NCBI RefSeq assembly: GCF_035998295.1
Contig: NZ_DASYHS010000226.1
Span: 1 to 31,295 of the forward strand
DNA: 31,295 nt
DNA from: DASYHS01 sp035998295
GTDB taxonomy: Bacteria; Pseudomonadota; Alphaproteobacteria; Azospirillales; Azospirillaceae
Direction of reading: 5' to 3'
Position 1 is the stretch's first letter. Every line of letters begins with the position of its first letter. Both the position numbers and the translations under genes were made by a program. Under the pieces are notes generated by a model. The model was not told where the DNA came from. It ran no database searches and saw only the letters and a list, made by a program, of their open reading frames with translations. Below are positions 1 through 7,735 of this stretch, in pieces.

Positions 1-1392
1 TCCGCCATGGCCTTCATCGACGGCACGGTGGTGACCATCGCCCTGCCGGCGATCCAGGTGGACCTGGACGTCGGGTTCCGGACGCTGCAATGGGTGGTCA
101 ACGCCTACACGCTGCTGCTGGGCGCGCTGATCCTGGTCGGCGGCGCGCTCGGCGACCGGTTCGGGCGGCGGCGCGTGTTCGTGGCCGGCATCGCCTTCTT
201 CGCGGTGGCCTCCGCCGTCTGCGCCGCGGCACCCGGCGGCACCGTCCTCGTGCTGGCGCGGGCGGCGCAGGGTGTGGGCGCGGCACTCCTGGTGCCGCAG
301 AGCCTCGCGATCATCACGGCCAGCTTCCCGCGGTCCTCGCGCGGCCGGGCCATCGGCACCTGGGCGGCGGCCTCGGCCGTCACCACGGCGCTCGGGCCGG
401 CGCTCGGCGGCTTCCTGATCGACGTGGTGAGCTGGCGTGCCGCCTTCTGGATCAACCTGCCGCTCTCGGCCGCGGCCATCTGGCTGGCGTGGCGCCACGT
501 GCCTGAAAGCCGTGACGACGCCGTCGGCCCCGTCGACTGGCCGGGCGCGGCGCTGGCGGTGGCGGCGGTCGGCTGCCTCACCTACGGCCTGACCCGCCTG
601 GGGGACGGCTCGGCGCCGGCGGTGCCGCTGGCGGTGATGGCGCTGGGGGGCGTGACGCTCCTGGCTTTCCTCCGGGTCGAGCGGCGCGCCGCCAACCCCA
701 TCGTCCCGCTCGGCCTGTTCGCCTCGCGCGTCTTCGGCGGCGCCAATCTCGTGACGGTGTTCCTCTACGGGGCGCTGACCGGGGTGCTGTTCCTGCTTCC
801 GTTCGAGCTGATCGGCCGGCGCGGGCTGTCGGCGGCCGAGACCGGGTTCGTCCTGCTGCCGCTGGGCGCCGTCATCGGCCTGCTGTCCCGGCGCTTCGGC
901 GCGCTCGGCGACGCCCACGGCCCGCGCCGGTTCCTGGTCGCGGGCTCGACGCTGGTCGCACTCGCGGCGGGCTGGCTCGCCACCGTCCCGGAGGGGCTGG
1001 CGGCCGGGGCCGTGGCGCCGGTGACGCTGCTGGCGGTCGGCATGGCGATGGTGGTCTCGCCGCTGACGACGGCCGTGATGAACGCGGCGCCCGACAGCCA
1101 GGCTGGGGCCGCCTCGGGCATCAACAACGCCGCCAGCCGCATCGCCGGCCTCGCCGCGGTCGCCGTCTTCGGCACCGTCGCCAGCCTCGTCTACGCCGCC
1201 CTGGGCGGGGCCGCCGCCAACCGGTTCGGCACCCTGCCGCCCCCGGCCGATCCCGCCCGTGCCACGCTGGAATCCGCCTTCCTCTCGGCCTTCTCCACCG
1301 GCATGGTCCTGGCGATGCTGAGCGCCCTGGCCGCGGCGGTCACGGCGTTGGTGGCGCTGCGCGGGGAGGCCCCCGCCCCATCGAAAGGCTGA
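1..1392 (+). CDS. MFS drug-efflux transporter, DHA2 (EmrB/QacA) family, 5' end missing
   Basis: Proton-driven efflux pump of the inner membrane; substrate unknown. The reading frame is open from base 1, and the first ATG (base 7) lies inside the first transmembrane segment (MAFIDGTVVTIALPAIQ), where family members usually have 10-20 residues more, so the true start is probably upstream of the window. Visible hallmarks are the loop 2-3 motif GDRFGRRR at about residue 50, the antiporter motif C stretch ALGPALGGFL near residue 130 followed by SWRAAFWINLPL, and about 14 hydrophobic segments over 461 residues, the usual DHA2 count. The C-terminus is short and ends shortly before sodB, which has its own ribosome site. 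No regulator or membrane-fusion partner is visible in the window, so its role in resistance is inferred from family only. Confidence 0.9.
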   Translation, partial: SAMAFIDGTVVTIALPAIQVDLDVGFRTLQWVVNAYTLLLGALILVGGALGDRFGRRRVFVAGIAFFAVASAVCAAAPGGTVLVLARAAQGVGAALLVPQSLAIITASFPRSSRGRAIGTWAAASAVTTALGPALGGFLIDVVSWRAAFWINLPLSAAAIWLAWRHVPESRDDAVGPVDWPGAALAVAAVGCLTYGLTRLGDGSAPAVPLAVMALGGVTLLAFLRVERRAANPIVPLGLFASRVFGGANLVTVFLYGALTGVLFLLPFELIGRRGLSAAETGFVLLPLGAVIGLLSRRFGALGDAHGPRRFLVAGSTLVALAAGWLATVPEGLAAGAVAPVTLLAVGMAMVVSPLTTAVMNAAPDSQAGAASGINNAASRIAGLAAVAVFGTVASLVYAALGGAAANRFGTLPPPADPARATLESAFLSAFSTGMVLAMLSALAAAVTALVALRGEAPAPSKG

Positions 1393-1487
1393 GCGTGCCG
1401 CGTCCGGGGCACCCGACCCGGGGGGCCTCGTCGGTGACCGGCCGGGCGGCCATATGCTCGTCCATCCCCCGGAACGAGGAGGCGACC

Positions 1488-2087
1488 ATGGCTTTCGAAC
1501 TGCCCCCGCTGCCTTACGCCCACGACGCGCTCGAACCGTACATGTCGTCGCAGACCCTGCACCTGCACCACGGCAAGCACCACCAGACCTATGTGAACAC
1601 GCTGAACGGGCTGGTGCGCGACACGCCGCTGGAGGACGCGGACCTCGAGGAAGTGTGCAAGGTCTCCTACGGCGACCCGTCGAAGCAGACGGTCTTCAAC
1701 AACGCCGGCCAGCACTGGAACCACCTGCTGTTCTGGCAGTGCATGAGGAAGGGCGGCGGCGGCGCGATCCCGGGCGAGCTGGAAAGCCGCCTGCGCGACG
1801 GCTTCGGCAGCGTCGAGGCCTTCAAGGACGAGTTCGCGAAGGCCGGCCTCGCGCAGTTCGGCAGCGGCTGGGCCTGGCTGGTCGAGGACGGCGGCCGCCT
1901 GCAGGTCATGCGCACGCCCAACGGCGAGAACCCGCTCGTCCACGGCCGGCACGCGCTGCTCGGCTGCGACGTGTGGGAGCACAGCTACTACCTCGACTAC
2001 CAGAACCGGCGCGCCGACTACCTGAAGGCGTTCCTCGACAACCTCGTCGACTGGGAGTTCGTGGCGGGCCGCCTCCAGGGGCGGTGA
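1488..2087 (+). CDS. sodB: Superoxide dismutase, iron type
   Basis: Converts superoxide to hydrogen peroxide and oxygen in the cytoplasm. The 199-residue protein has the normal length of Fe/Mn-SODs. All four metal ligands are present: H27 in the HHGKHHQTYV stretch, H79 in WNHLLFW, and D161 and H165 in DVWEHSYYLDY. Q75 just before the second ligand (NAGQHWNH), with Gly rather than Gln at position 146 (TPNGENPL), points to the iron type, although cambialistic enzymes can look similar. The ATG at 1488 is chosen because it follows GAGGAGG-like sequence (ACGAGGAGGCG) and begins the typical MAFELPPLPY; an open frame further upstream adds 31 unconserved residues. It is a stand-alone gene between an efflux pump and a glycosyltransferase operon. 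Confidence 0.96.
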   Translation: MAFELPPLPYAHDALEPYMSSQTLHLHHGKHHQTYVNTLNGLVRDTPLEDADLEEVCKVSYGDPSKQTVFNNAGQHWNHLLFWQCMRKGGGGAIPGELESRLRDGFGSVEAFKDEFAKAGLAQFGSGWAWLVEDGGRLQVMRTPNGENPLVHGRHALLGCDVWEHSYYLDYQNRRADYLKAFLDNLVDWEFVAGRLQGR

Positions 2088-2128
2088 CGCTCCGGCCGCG
2101 CCCCGGAAAGCCGGTTCCACGAAGCCCG

Positions 2129-2157
2129 TAGACCGGTGCGCGGCGCCTGATTATGTT
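2129..2157 (+). promoter_or_regulatory. Candidate sigma70-type promoter for the glycosyltransferase pair
   Basis: TAGACC (2129-2134) and TATGTT (2152-2157) are separated by 17 bases, about 30 bases before the GT2 start. Each hexamer matches the consensus at four of six positions, so this is only a candidate. Confidence 0.35.
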
Positions 2158-2187
2158 CCCGGTTCCGAATGCAGGGGACCGGGGCGG

Positions 2188-3228
2188 ATGCACCAGACGC
2201 ACGGCATGGTGGAGGAGCGGGCGGACCCCGCCTCGCCCGACGCGGGGCGGGGCTCGCGCCTCGTCTCCGTCGTCGTGCCGGTCTACAACGAGCGGGACGG
2301 CATCGCCGAGTTCCACCGGCGCCTCGCCGCCGTGCTCGACCGGCTGCCCCATGCCGGCGAGATCGTCTACGTCAACGACGGCAGCACCGACGGCAGCCTC
2401 GCGGCGCTGCTGGAGATCCGGGCCGCGGACGGCCGCGCCGCGGTCATCGACCTCAGCCGCAACTTCGGCAAGGAAGTCGCGATGACCGCCGGGATCGACC
2501 ACGCCCGGGGCGACGCCGTGGTCGTGATCGACGCCGACCTCCAGGACCCGCCGGAACTGATCCCCGAGCTGCTGCGCTGGTGGGAGGAGGAGGGCTACGA
2601 CGTCGTCTACGCCAGGCGCGAGTCGCGCGCCGGAGAGACGGCGCTGAAGAAGCTGACCTCCTATCTCTTCTACCGCGTGATCGGCCGGCTGTCGCGCGTC
2701 GACCTGCCGCCGGACAGCGGCGACTTCCGCGTGCTCAGCCGGCGCGCCGTCGACGGGCTGATGCGGGTGCGCGAGCAGCACCGCTACATGAAGGGCCTGT
2801 TCTCCTGGATCGGCTACCGGCAGAAGGCCGTGAGCTACCGGCGCGAGCCCCGTCACGCCGGCAAGACGAAATGGAACTACGTCCGGCTGTGGAACTTCTC
2901 CCTCGAGGCGATCACCAGCTTCTCGGTCCTGCCGCTCAAGGTGGCGACGTATCTCGGCCTCCTGGTGGCGCTGTTCGCGTTCTGCTACGGCGGGCTGATC
3001 ATCTTCCGCACGCTCGCCTTCGGCAGCGACGTTCCCGGCTATCCCTCGATCATGGTCGTGGTGCTGCTGCTCGGCGGCATCCAGCTGACCTTCATCGGCG
3101 TGCTCGGCGAATACGTCGCGCGCATCTTCGGCGAAACCAAGCAACGCCCCCTGTACCTCATCCAGGACATCCATGAGTCTTCTCCAACCGCCGGCTCCCG
3201 CCCCGTCGACGGCCGGCGGGCTCCGTGA
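2188..3228 (+). CDS. Membrane-anchored GT2 glycosyltransferase (GtrB/ArnC/DPM1-like)
   Basis: Probably transfers a sugar from a nucleotide donor to undecaprenyl phosphate on the cytoplasmic face of the inner membrane. A GT-A fold spans residues 25-230: VVVPVYNERDG (28-38), NDGSTDGS (63-70), the metal-binding DAD at D115 and D117 with LQDPPELIPEL, then DSGDFRVLSRRAV (176-188) and the QHRYMKG motif (197-203). Two transmembrane segments follow (about 250-275 and 287-308), the layout of GtrB/ArnC/DPM1 proteins. The end of the gene overlaps the GT39 gene by 56 bases, so the two are probably co-translated, one making a lipid-linked sugar and the other using it. The start at 2188 follows a GGGGCGG stretch; a second ATG at 2206 is possible. 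The sugar and the final acceptor cannot be read from the sequence. Confidence 0.9.
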   Translation: MHQTHGMVEERADPASPDAGRGSRLVSVVVPVYNERDGIAEFHRRLAAVLDRLPHAGEIVYVNDGSTDGSLAALLEIRAADGRAAVIDLSRNFGKEVAMTAGIDHARGDAVVVIDADLQDPPELIPELLRWWEEEGYDVVYARRESRAGETALKKLTSYLFYRVIGRLSRVDLPPDSGDFRVLSRRAVDGLMRVREQHRYMKGLFSWIGYRQKAVSYRREPRHAGKTKWNYVRLWNFSLEAITSFSVLPLKVATYLGLLVALFAFCYGGLIIFRTLAFGSDVPGYPSIMVVVLLLGGIQLTFIGVLGEYVARIFGETKQRPLYLIQDIHESSPTAGSRPVDGRRAP

Positions 3229-4729
3229 GCCGGACGCCGGGGGCCTGCTGACGCCCTCGGCGGCGACGCGGCTGTTCCAGGCGTTCCTCGTCCTCCACGT
3301 CGCGGTCTGGACGCTGGTCCCGGCCCTGACCCATCCCAACCTGCCGCTCGACGTGATCGAGGGGCTCGCCTGGGGGCGGGAGTGGCAGTTCGGCTACCTC
3401 AAGCACCCGCCGCTGTCGGCCTGGCTGATGGAGCTGGCCGCCCGTCTCGGCGGCGGGGCGGACTGGCCGCTCTACCTGCTGAGCCAGGTCGCGATCGCCG
3501 TCGCCTTCTGGGCGGTCTGGCGGCTGTCGCGCGAGCTGTTCACGCCTGCGCGCGCGCTCCTGGCGGTGCTGCTGCTGGAGGCGGTCTATTTCCACAACTT
3601 CACCAGCCCCGAGTTCAACGCCAACGTCGTGATGCTGCCCTTCTGGGCGCTGACGGTCCTGGCGCTGCGCCGGGCGCTGGAGACCGGCTCTCCCGCGGCC
3701 TGGGCGGCGGCCGGGCTGGCCGCCGGGCTCGGCTTCCTCGGCAAGTACTTCTTCGCGACCCTCCTGGTCCCGGCGGCCCTCCTGCTCCTGGCCGTCCCGG
3801 GATACAGGGCGCAGCTCCTGCGCCCCGGGCCCTATGTCGGGCTGCTGGTGTTCCTCGCCGTCCTGGCGCCCCATCTCGCCTGGCTGGTGGCGAACGACTT
3901 CCCGACCTTCGGCTACGCGATGGCGCGCGGCGGCGGCGGCGAGACCGGCTGGGCCGACCACGTCGTCAACCCGCTGTCCTTCCTGGGCGAGGCGGCCGGC
4001 GTGGCGCTGCCGGCCCTGGTCCTGGTCCTCCTGCTCGGCCGGCCGCGGCCCCGCTCGGCGGGACGGGCCGACGTCTTCCTGCTCGCGGTCGGCATCGGCC
4101 CGGTCGCGACCACCGCGCTGATATCGGCCCTGTTCGGCTTCGAGCTGCGCTCGATGTGGAGCACGCCGCTGTTCCTGCTCCTGGGGCCGATGCTCGTGGC
4201 GTGGCTGGCCCCGGACCCGACCCGGGCGGGGCTCCGGCGCTTCGCCGCGGGCTGGTCGGTGCTGTTCGTCTTCGCCGCACTCGCCTATGTCGCGATGATG
4301 GTGGCCGGCCCCTACGTGACCGACCGCGGCAAGCGCGGCCATTTCCCCGGCGAGCCGCTGGCGCTCGCGATCTCGTCCGCGTGGGAGGAGCGCCACGGCG
4401 CTCCCCTGCCGGTCGTCGTCGGCGACGAGTGGCTGGCCGGCACCGTCGCCTGGTACGCGCCGTCGCGCCCCTCCACCTACATCGCCGCCGACCCGCGTTT
4501 CGCGCCGTGGCTGGACGACGCCGCGGTCGCGCGCAGCGGCGCGATCCTGGTCTGGGGCGGCGGGCGGCGGGGCGAGCCCGCGGGGCCGCTGTCAGCCTCG
4601 CCCTTTGCCGGCCTGGCGGACCGGTTCCCCGGTATCGAGGAGCAGCCGCCCCTGACCGTGCCCTGGAGCACCGGCGCCGACCTGCCGCCGGTCGAGGTCG
4701 GCTGGGCGATCGTGCCGCCCAAGCCCTAG
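3173..4729 (+). CDS. GT39-family (PMT/ArnT-like) polyprenyl-phosphate sugar glycosyltransferase
   Basis: Integral membrane glycosyltransferase of 518 residues, expected to move a sugar from a polyprenyl-phosphate carrier to an acceptor on the periplasmic side. The first periplasmic loop carries the acidic residues typical of the family (D60 and E63 in LPLDVIEG) followed by KHPPLSAWL (77-85). The next loop holds FHNFTSPEFNAN (140-151). About ten further hydrophobic segments follow and then a soluble C-terminal part of about 150 residues. It begins inside the preceding GT2 gene (56-base overlap), which strongly suggests that GT2 supplies its lipid-linked donor, as in ArnC-ArnT or GtrB-GtrC systems. 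The acceptor (lipid A, O-antigen or protein) is unknown. Confidence 0.87.
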   Translation: MSLLQPPAPAPSTAGGLREPDAGGLLTPSAATRLFQAFLVLHVAVWTLVPALTHPNLPLDVIEGLAWGREWQFGYLKHPPLSAWLMELAARLGGGADWPLYLLSQVAIAVAFWAVWRLSRELFTPARALLAVLLLEAVYFHNFTSPEFNANVVMLPFWALTVLALRRALETGSPAAWAAAGLAAGLGFLGKYFFATLLVPAALLLLAVPGYRAQLLRPGPYVGLLVFLAVLAPHLAWLVANDFPTFGYAMARGGGGETGWADHVVNPLSFLGEAAGVALPALVLVLLLGRPRPRSAGRADVFLLAVGIGPVATTALISALFGFELRSMWSTPLFLLLGPMLVAWLAPDPTRAGLRRFAAGWSVLFVFAALAYVAMMVAGPYVTDRGKRGHFPGEPLALAISSAWEERHGAPLPVVVGDEWLAGTVAWYAPSRPSTYIAADPRFAPWLDDAAVARSGAILVWGGGRRGEPAGPLSASPFAGLADRFPGIEEQPPLTVPWSTGADLPPVEVGWAIVPPKP

Positions 4730-4810
4730 AGGCTCCGGAACCGTCCGGGCGATCCTCGGTTGCCCCTCCATGCCCCTGCCAGCCCCCTGGTCAGTCATGG
4801 AGGATCGACC

Positions 4811-5833
4811 GTGAGACTGAAGCCCTTGGACCGTCAGGTCGTCGTCATCACCGGCGGCACCAGCGGGATCGGCCTCGCCACCGTGCGCATGCTGGCCGAG
4901 CGGGGTGCCCGCCTCGTGATCGCGGCCCGCAACGAGGAAGCGCTGGACGCGGTGGTCGGCGAGATCCGGCACGACGGCGGGGAGGCGGTCCGCGTCGTCG
5001 CCGACGTCGGCCGCGAGGACGAGGTGAACCGCATCCGGGACGAGGCCGTCCGGCACTTCGGCGGCTTCGACACCTGGATCAACGATGTCGGGGTCTCCAT
5101 CTACGGCCGCCTCGACGAGGTGTCGGTCGAGGACATGCGCCGGCTGTTCGACACCAATTTCTGGAGCCAGGTCTACGGGTCGCGCGCCGCGCTGTCCCAT
5201 TTCCGCGAGCGGGGGGCGCCGGCCAAGCTGATCCCGGCCAAGCTGATAAACGTCGGCAGCGTTCTCGGCGACCGGGCGATCCCGATCCAGGGCATCTATT
5301 CCGCGTCCAAGCATGCGATCGCCGGCTTCACCGAGGCGCTGCGCATGGAGATAGACATGGAAGGTCTCCCGGTCTCCGTGACCCTGGTCAAGCCGAGCGC
5401 GATCGACACGCCCTACAAGGAGCACGCCAAGAACTACCTCGACGTGGCGCCGAAGAACCCGCCTCCGGTCTACGACGCCCGCGTCGTCGCCGAGACGATC
5501 GTCTGGGCGTGCGAGCACGACCGCCGGGACATCGTCGTGGGCGGCGGCGGACGCCTCATCGCCGCCGCCGCCGGGCTGGCGCCGCGCCTCGCCGACCGGG
5601 TGATGGCGCGCACCATGCCGTGGTTCCAGCGCTCGGGCGATCCCGCGGCCCCGCGGGGGCGCAACGACCTCTACCGGCCGATGGCGGACCTGGAGGAGCG
5701 CAGCGACTACCCCTACGTCCTCAAGAGCAGCCTGTACACCCAGGCAAAGATGCATCCCCTGGTCTCGATGGGGATCGCGCTCGGGGCGGTCGGCGTCGTG
5801 ATGGGCGTGCTGCGCGCGCGGGCCCGGTACTGA
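4811..5833 (+). CDS. Short-chain dehydrogenase/reductase with C-terminal membrane segment
   Basis: NAD(P)-dependent oxidoreductase of the classical SDR fold; substrate unknown. TGGTSGIG (14-21) binds the cofactor, and S150, Y163 and K167 (YSASK) form the catalytic set. The usual NNAG motif is NDVG here (91-94). After the 250-residue SDR core there is an extension of about 90 residues ending in a hydrophobic stretch (about 316-335) and basic residues, suggesting a C-terminal membrane anchor. The GTG at 4811 is chosen because GGAGG lies seven bases upstream (4799-4803) and translation then starts MRLKPLDRQVVVITGG; a TTG start at 4760 is less likely. A five-residue tandem duplication (PAKLI twice, about 137-146) sits just before the strand carrying S150. 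It faces the TRAP dctM-like gene tail to tail with a gap of 13 bases. Confidence 0.9.
   Translation: MRLKPLDRQVVVITGGTSGIGLATVRMLAERGARLVIAARNEEALDAVVGEIRHDGGEAVRVVADVGREDEVNRIRDEAVRHFGGFDTWINDVGVSIYGRLDEVSVEDMRRLFDTNFWSQVYGSRAALSHFRERGAPAKLIPAKLINVGSVLGDRAIPIQGIYSASKHAIAGFTEALRMEIDMEGLPVSVTLVKPSAIDTPYKEHAKNYLDVAPKNPPPVYDARVVAETIVWACEHDRRDIVVGGGGRLIAAAAGLAPRLADRVMARTMPWFQRSGDPAAPRGRNDLYRPMADLEERSDYPYVLKSSLYTQAKMHPLVSMGIALGAVGVVMGVLRARARY
5219..5248 (+). repeat. 15-bp in-frame tandem duplication in the SDR gene
   Basis: CCGGCCAAGCTGATC (5219-5233) is followed directly by CCGGCCAAGCTGATA (5234-5248), 14 of 15 identical. It adds five residues (PAKLI) next to the catalytic strand without breaking the frame. 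Confidence 0.85.
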
Positions 5834-5846
5834 CCGCGCCGCACGC

Positions 5847-7148
5847 TCAGAACATCTGCGACGGCAGCCAGAGCGCCAGCGCCGGCACCGCGGCCAGGAT
5901 GACGAGCCGCACCAGGTCGGCGAGGATGAACGGCAGGATGCCGCGCACGACCGTCCGCTGGGTCAGCCCCGGCTGGGTCGCCTGGACGACGAACAGGTTC
6001 ATGCCGATCGGCGGCGTGATCAGCCCGATCTCGGCCACCGTTACGATCAGGATGCCGAACCAGACCATGTCGTAGCCCATCGCGAGCGCGACCGGCCCCA
6101 GGAACGGCACCGTCAGCAGGATCATGGACATCGAATCCATGAAGCAGCCGAGCACGACGTAGAACAGCATGATCAACACGAGCACTTCGGTCGGGCCGAG
6201 ATCGCTGTTCTCGATCAGGCCGATCAGCCCGGACGGCAGGCCGGTCGTCTCCAGGAAGTAGTTGAACAGCGAGGCGCCGATCAGGATGAAGAAGATCATC
6301 CCGGTCAGCTCCGCCGTCTCCAGCACCGCGCCCCTCAGCGCGTCCCGGTCCAGCTCGCCCGAGACGACGGCGAGCAGGAACGCCCCGACCGCGCCGACGG
6401 CGGCGGCTTCCGTCGGCGAGAACCAGCCGAGATAGATGCCGCCGATCACGAGCGCGAACAGGAGCACGACGCCCCAGACCCGGCCGAGCGTGGCGATGCG
6501 GGTGGCCCAGTCCACTCGCGGCGTCGGCGGCGCCAGCTCCGGCGCCATGCGCACGCGCACGATGATCGCGACCGCGTACAGGACCGCGCCGAGAAGGCCG
6601 GGGATGATCGCGCCGATGAACAGCTGCCCGATCGAGGTCTGCGTGAGGATGCCGTAGATCACCAGCAGGATCGACGGCGGGATCAGGACGCCCAGCGTGC
6701 CGCCCGCCGCGATCGACGCCGAGGACAGCGCGTCGTCGTAGCCGTGGCGCTTCATCTCCGGCATCGCGACCCGGCCCATGGTGGCGACCGTGGCGAGCGA
6801 GGAGCCGCAGATCGCGCCGAACAGCGCGCAGGCGCCGATCGCGGTCACGGCGAGCCCGCCGCGGATATGGCCCAGGAACCCGTTCACCGCGTCGAACAGC
6901 GAGCGGGACAGGCCCGCCCGCGCGGCGAAGACCCCCATCATCACGAACAGCGGGACGACGCTCAGCGAATAGGGAAAGATCGCCTCGAAGGGCGAGGAGC
7001 CGAGGATGAAGCCGGCACCGATCCAGCCGTTGAGCAGCCAGAAGCCGCCGACGCCGACCACGCCCATCGCGACCGCGACCGGGAAGCCGAAGGCGATCAG
7101 CGCGAGCGCCAGGACGAAGCCTGCGAAGCCCAGGAGTGCGGAGCTCAT
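5847..7148 (-). CDS. TRAP transporter large permease (DctM family)
   Basis: Main translocation subunit of a sodium-driven TRAP importer in the inner membrane. It has 433 residues and about 12 hydrophobic segments. Family signatures are present: PPSILLVIYG after the GGTLGVLI stretch, and EIGLITPPIGMNLFVVQ near the C-terminus, both helical-hairpin regions that line the transport site. The start ATG overlaps the stop of the small permease gene by four bases (ATGA), so the two are translationally coupled. With the dctQ-like and dctP-like genes upstream it forms a complete three-part importer. The genes lie downstream of a CYP116B P450 in the same direction, so the substrate may be the P450's substrate or a product of it. 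It ends convergently with the SDR gene. Confidence 0.95.
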   Translation of the reverse strand: MSSALLGFAGFVLALALIAFGFPVAVAMGVVGVGGFWLLNGWIGAGFILGSSPFEAIFPYSLSVVPLFVMMGVFAARAGLSRSLFDAVNGFLGHIRGGLAVTAIGACALFGAICGSSLATVATMGRVAMPEMKRHGYDDALSSASIAAGGTLGVLIPPSILLVIYGILTQTSIGQLFIGAIIPGLLGAVLYAVAIIVRVRMAPELAPPTPRVDWATRIATLGRVWGVVLLFALVIGGIYLGWFSPTEAAAVGAVGAFLLAVVSGELDRDALRGAVLETAELTGMIFFILIGASLFNYFLETTGLPSGLIGLIENSDLGPTEVLVLIMLFYVVLGCFMDSMSMILLTVPFLGPVALAMGYDMVWFGILIVTVAEIGLITPPIGMNLFVVQATQPGLTQRTVVRGILPFILADLVRLVILAAVPALALWLPSQMF

Positions 7149-7630
7149 CGGGCGGCCTGCGGGTGGGGGGTGGAGAAGACCGTGAGCGCCGCCGCGACGG
7201 CCGACAGCGCCAGCCCGAACAGCAGCGGCACCCAGTACCAGACGATCGGGATGCCGAGCTGCTGCGAGCGGTCGCCGTACAGCAGCTGCTGCTGGAAGGC
7301 TTCATAGCAGTACACCAGCATCAGCCCCAGCAGGCCGACGGCGGCGAGGCTCGCCAGCGCGCGCAGGGGCCGCTCGACCGCCCGCGGGAAGGATTCGACC
7401 AGCAGGTCCACCCCGACATGCGCGCCGGCCAGGAAGGCGTGGGGGATGACCAGCCAAGCGCCGCCGAGGACGCAGAGCTGGACGAGGTCGACCACGCCAG
7501 GGATCGGCATGCCGGTCTGGCGGCCGACGATGTCGGCGACCGTCAGCAGCGCCGCGGCGGCATAGGCCAGCACGCCCACGACGGCGGAAGCGAGGACGAG
7601 GGCGCGCAGCGCCTGGGCCAGGCGTCTCAT
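7145..7630 (-). CDS. TRAP transporter small permease (DctQ family)
   Basis: Four-helix membrane subunit of the TRAP importer, 161 residues, the standard size. It shows the expected pattern: helix 1 with an AAALLTVADIVGR end, a second segment with VDLVQLCVLGGAWLVIP, the AGAHVGVDLL stretch, and near the end QLGIPIVWYWVPLLFGLAL. It lies between dctP-like (105-base gap containing a strong hairpin) and dctM-like (four-base overlap). Its ribosome-binding site is weak (GGACC only), which fits translation tuned below that of the binding protein. Confidence 0.93.
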   Translation of the reverse strand: MRRLAQALRALVLASAVVGVLAYAAAALLTVADIVGRQTGMPIPGVVDLVQLCVLGGAWLVIPHAFLAGAHVGVDLLVESFPRAVERPLRALASLAAVGLLGLMLVYCYEAFQQQLLYGDRSQQLGIPIVWYWVPLLFGLALSAVAAALTVFSTPHPQAAR

Positions 7631-7692
7631 GGAAAGGTCCGGGGCGGGCAGGGGAAGAGGGAAGTTGCGAGGGAGAGGACGGGGGAAGGGGC

Positions 7693-7720
7693 GGGCCGCG
7701 CGGGAGGTTCCGCGCGGCCC
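7693..7720 (-). terminator. Intercistronic stem-loop between dctP-like and dctQ-like genes
   Basis: A perfect 11-bp inverted repeat, GGGCCGCGCGG (7693-7703) and CCGCGCGGCCC (7710-7720), with a six-base loop. No T-run follows on the minus strand, so it is more likely a partial attenuator or an mRNA-3'-end protector than a full terminator. This would give more binding protein than permease, a common arrangement for importers (inference). Confidence 0.6.
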
Positions 7721-7735
7721 CGGCGGGATAGACGG

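Noticed and set aside
1395..1412. Possible hairpin GTGCC/GGCAC after the MFS gene
   Set aside because: A 5-bp stem with an 8-base loop is expected by chance at this base composition.
3382..6075. An 897-codon open frame on the plus strand across the GT39 and SDR genes
   Set aside because: It is an Arg/Ala/Gly-rich shadow crossing the ends of two well-supported genes.
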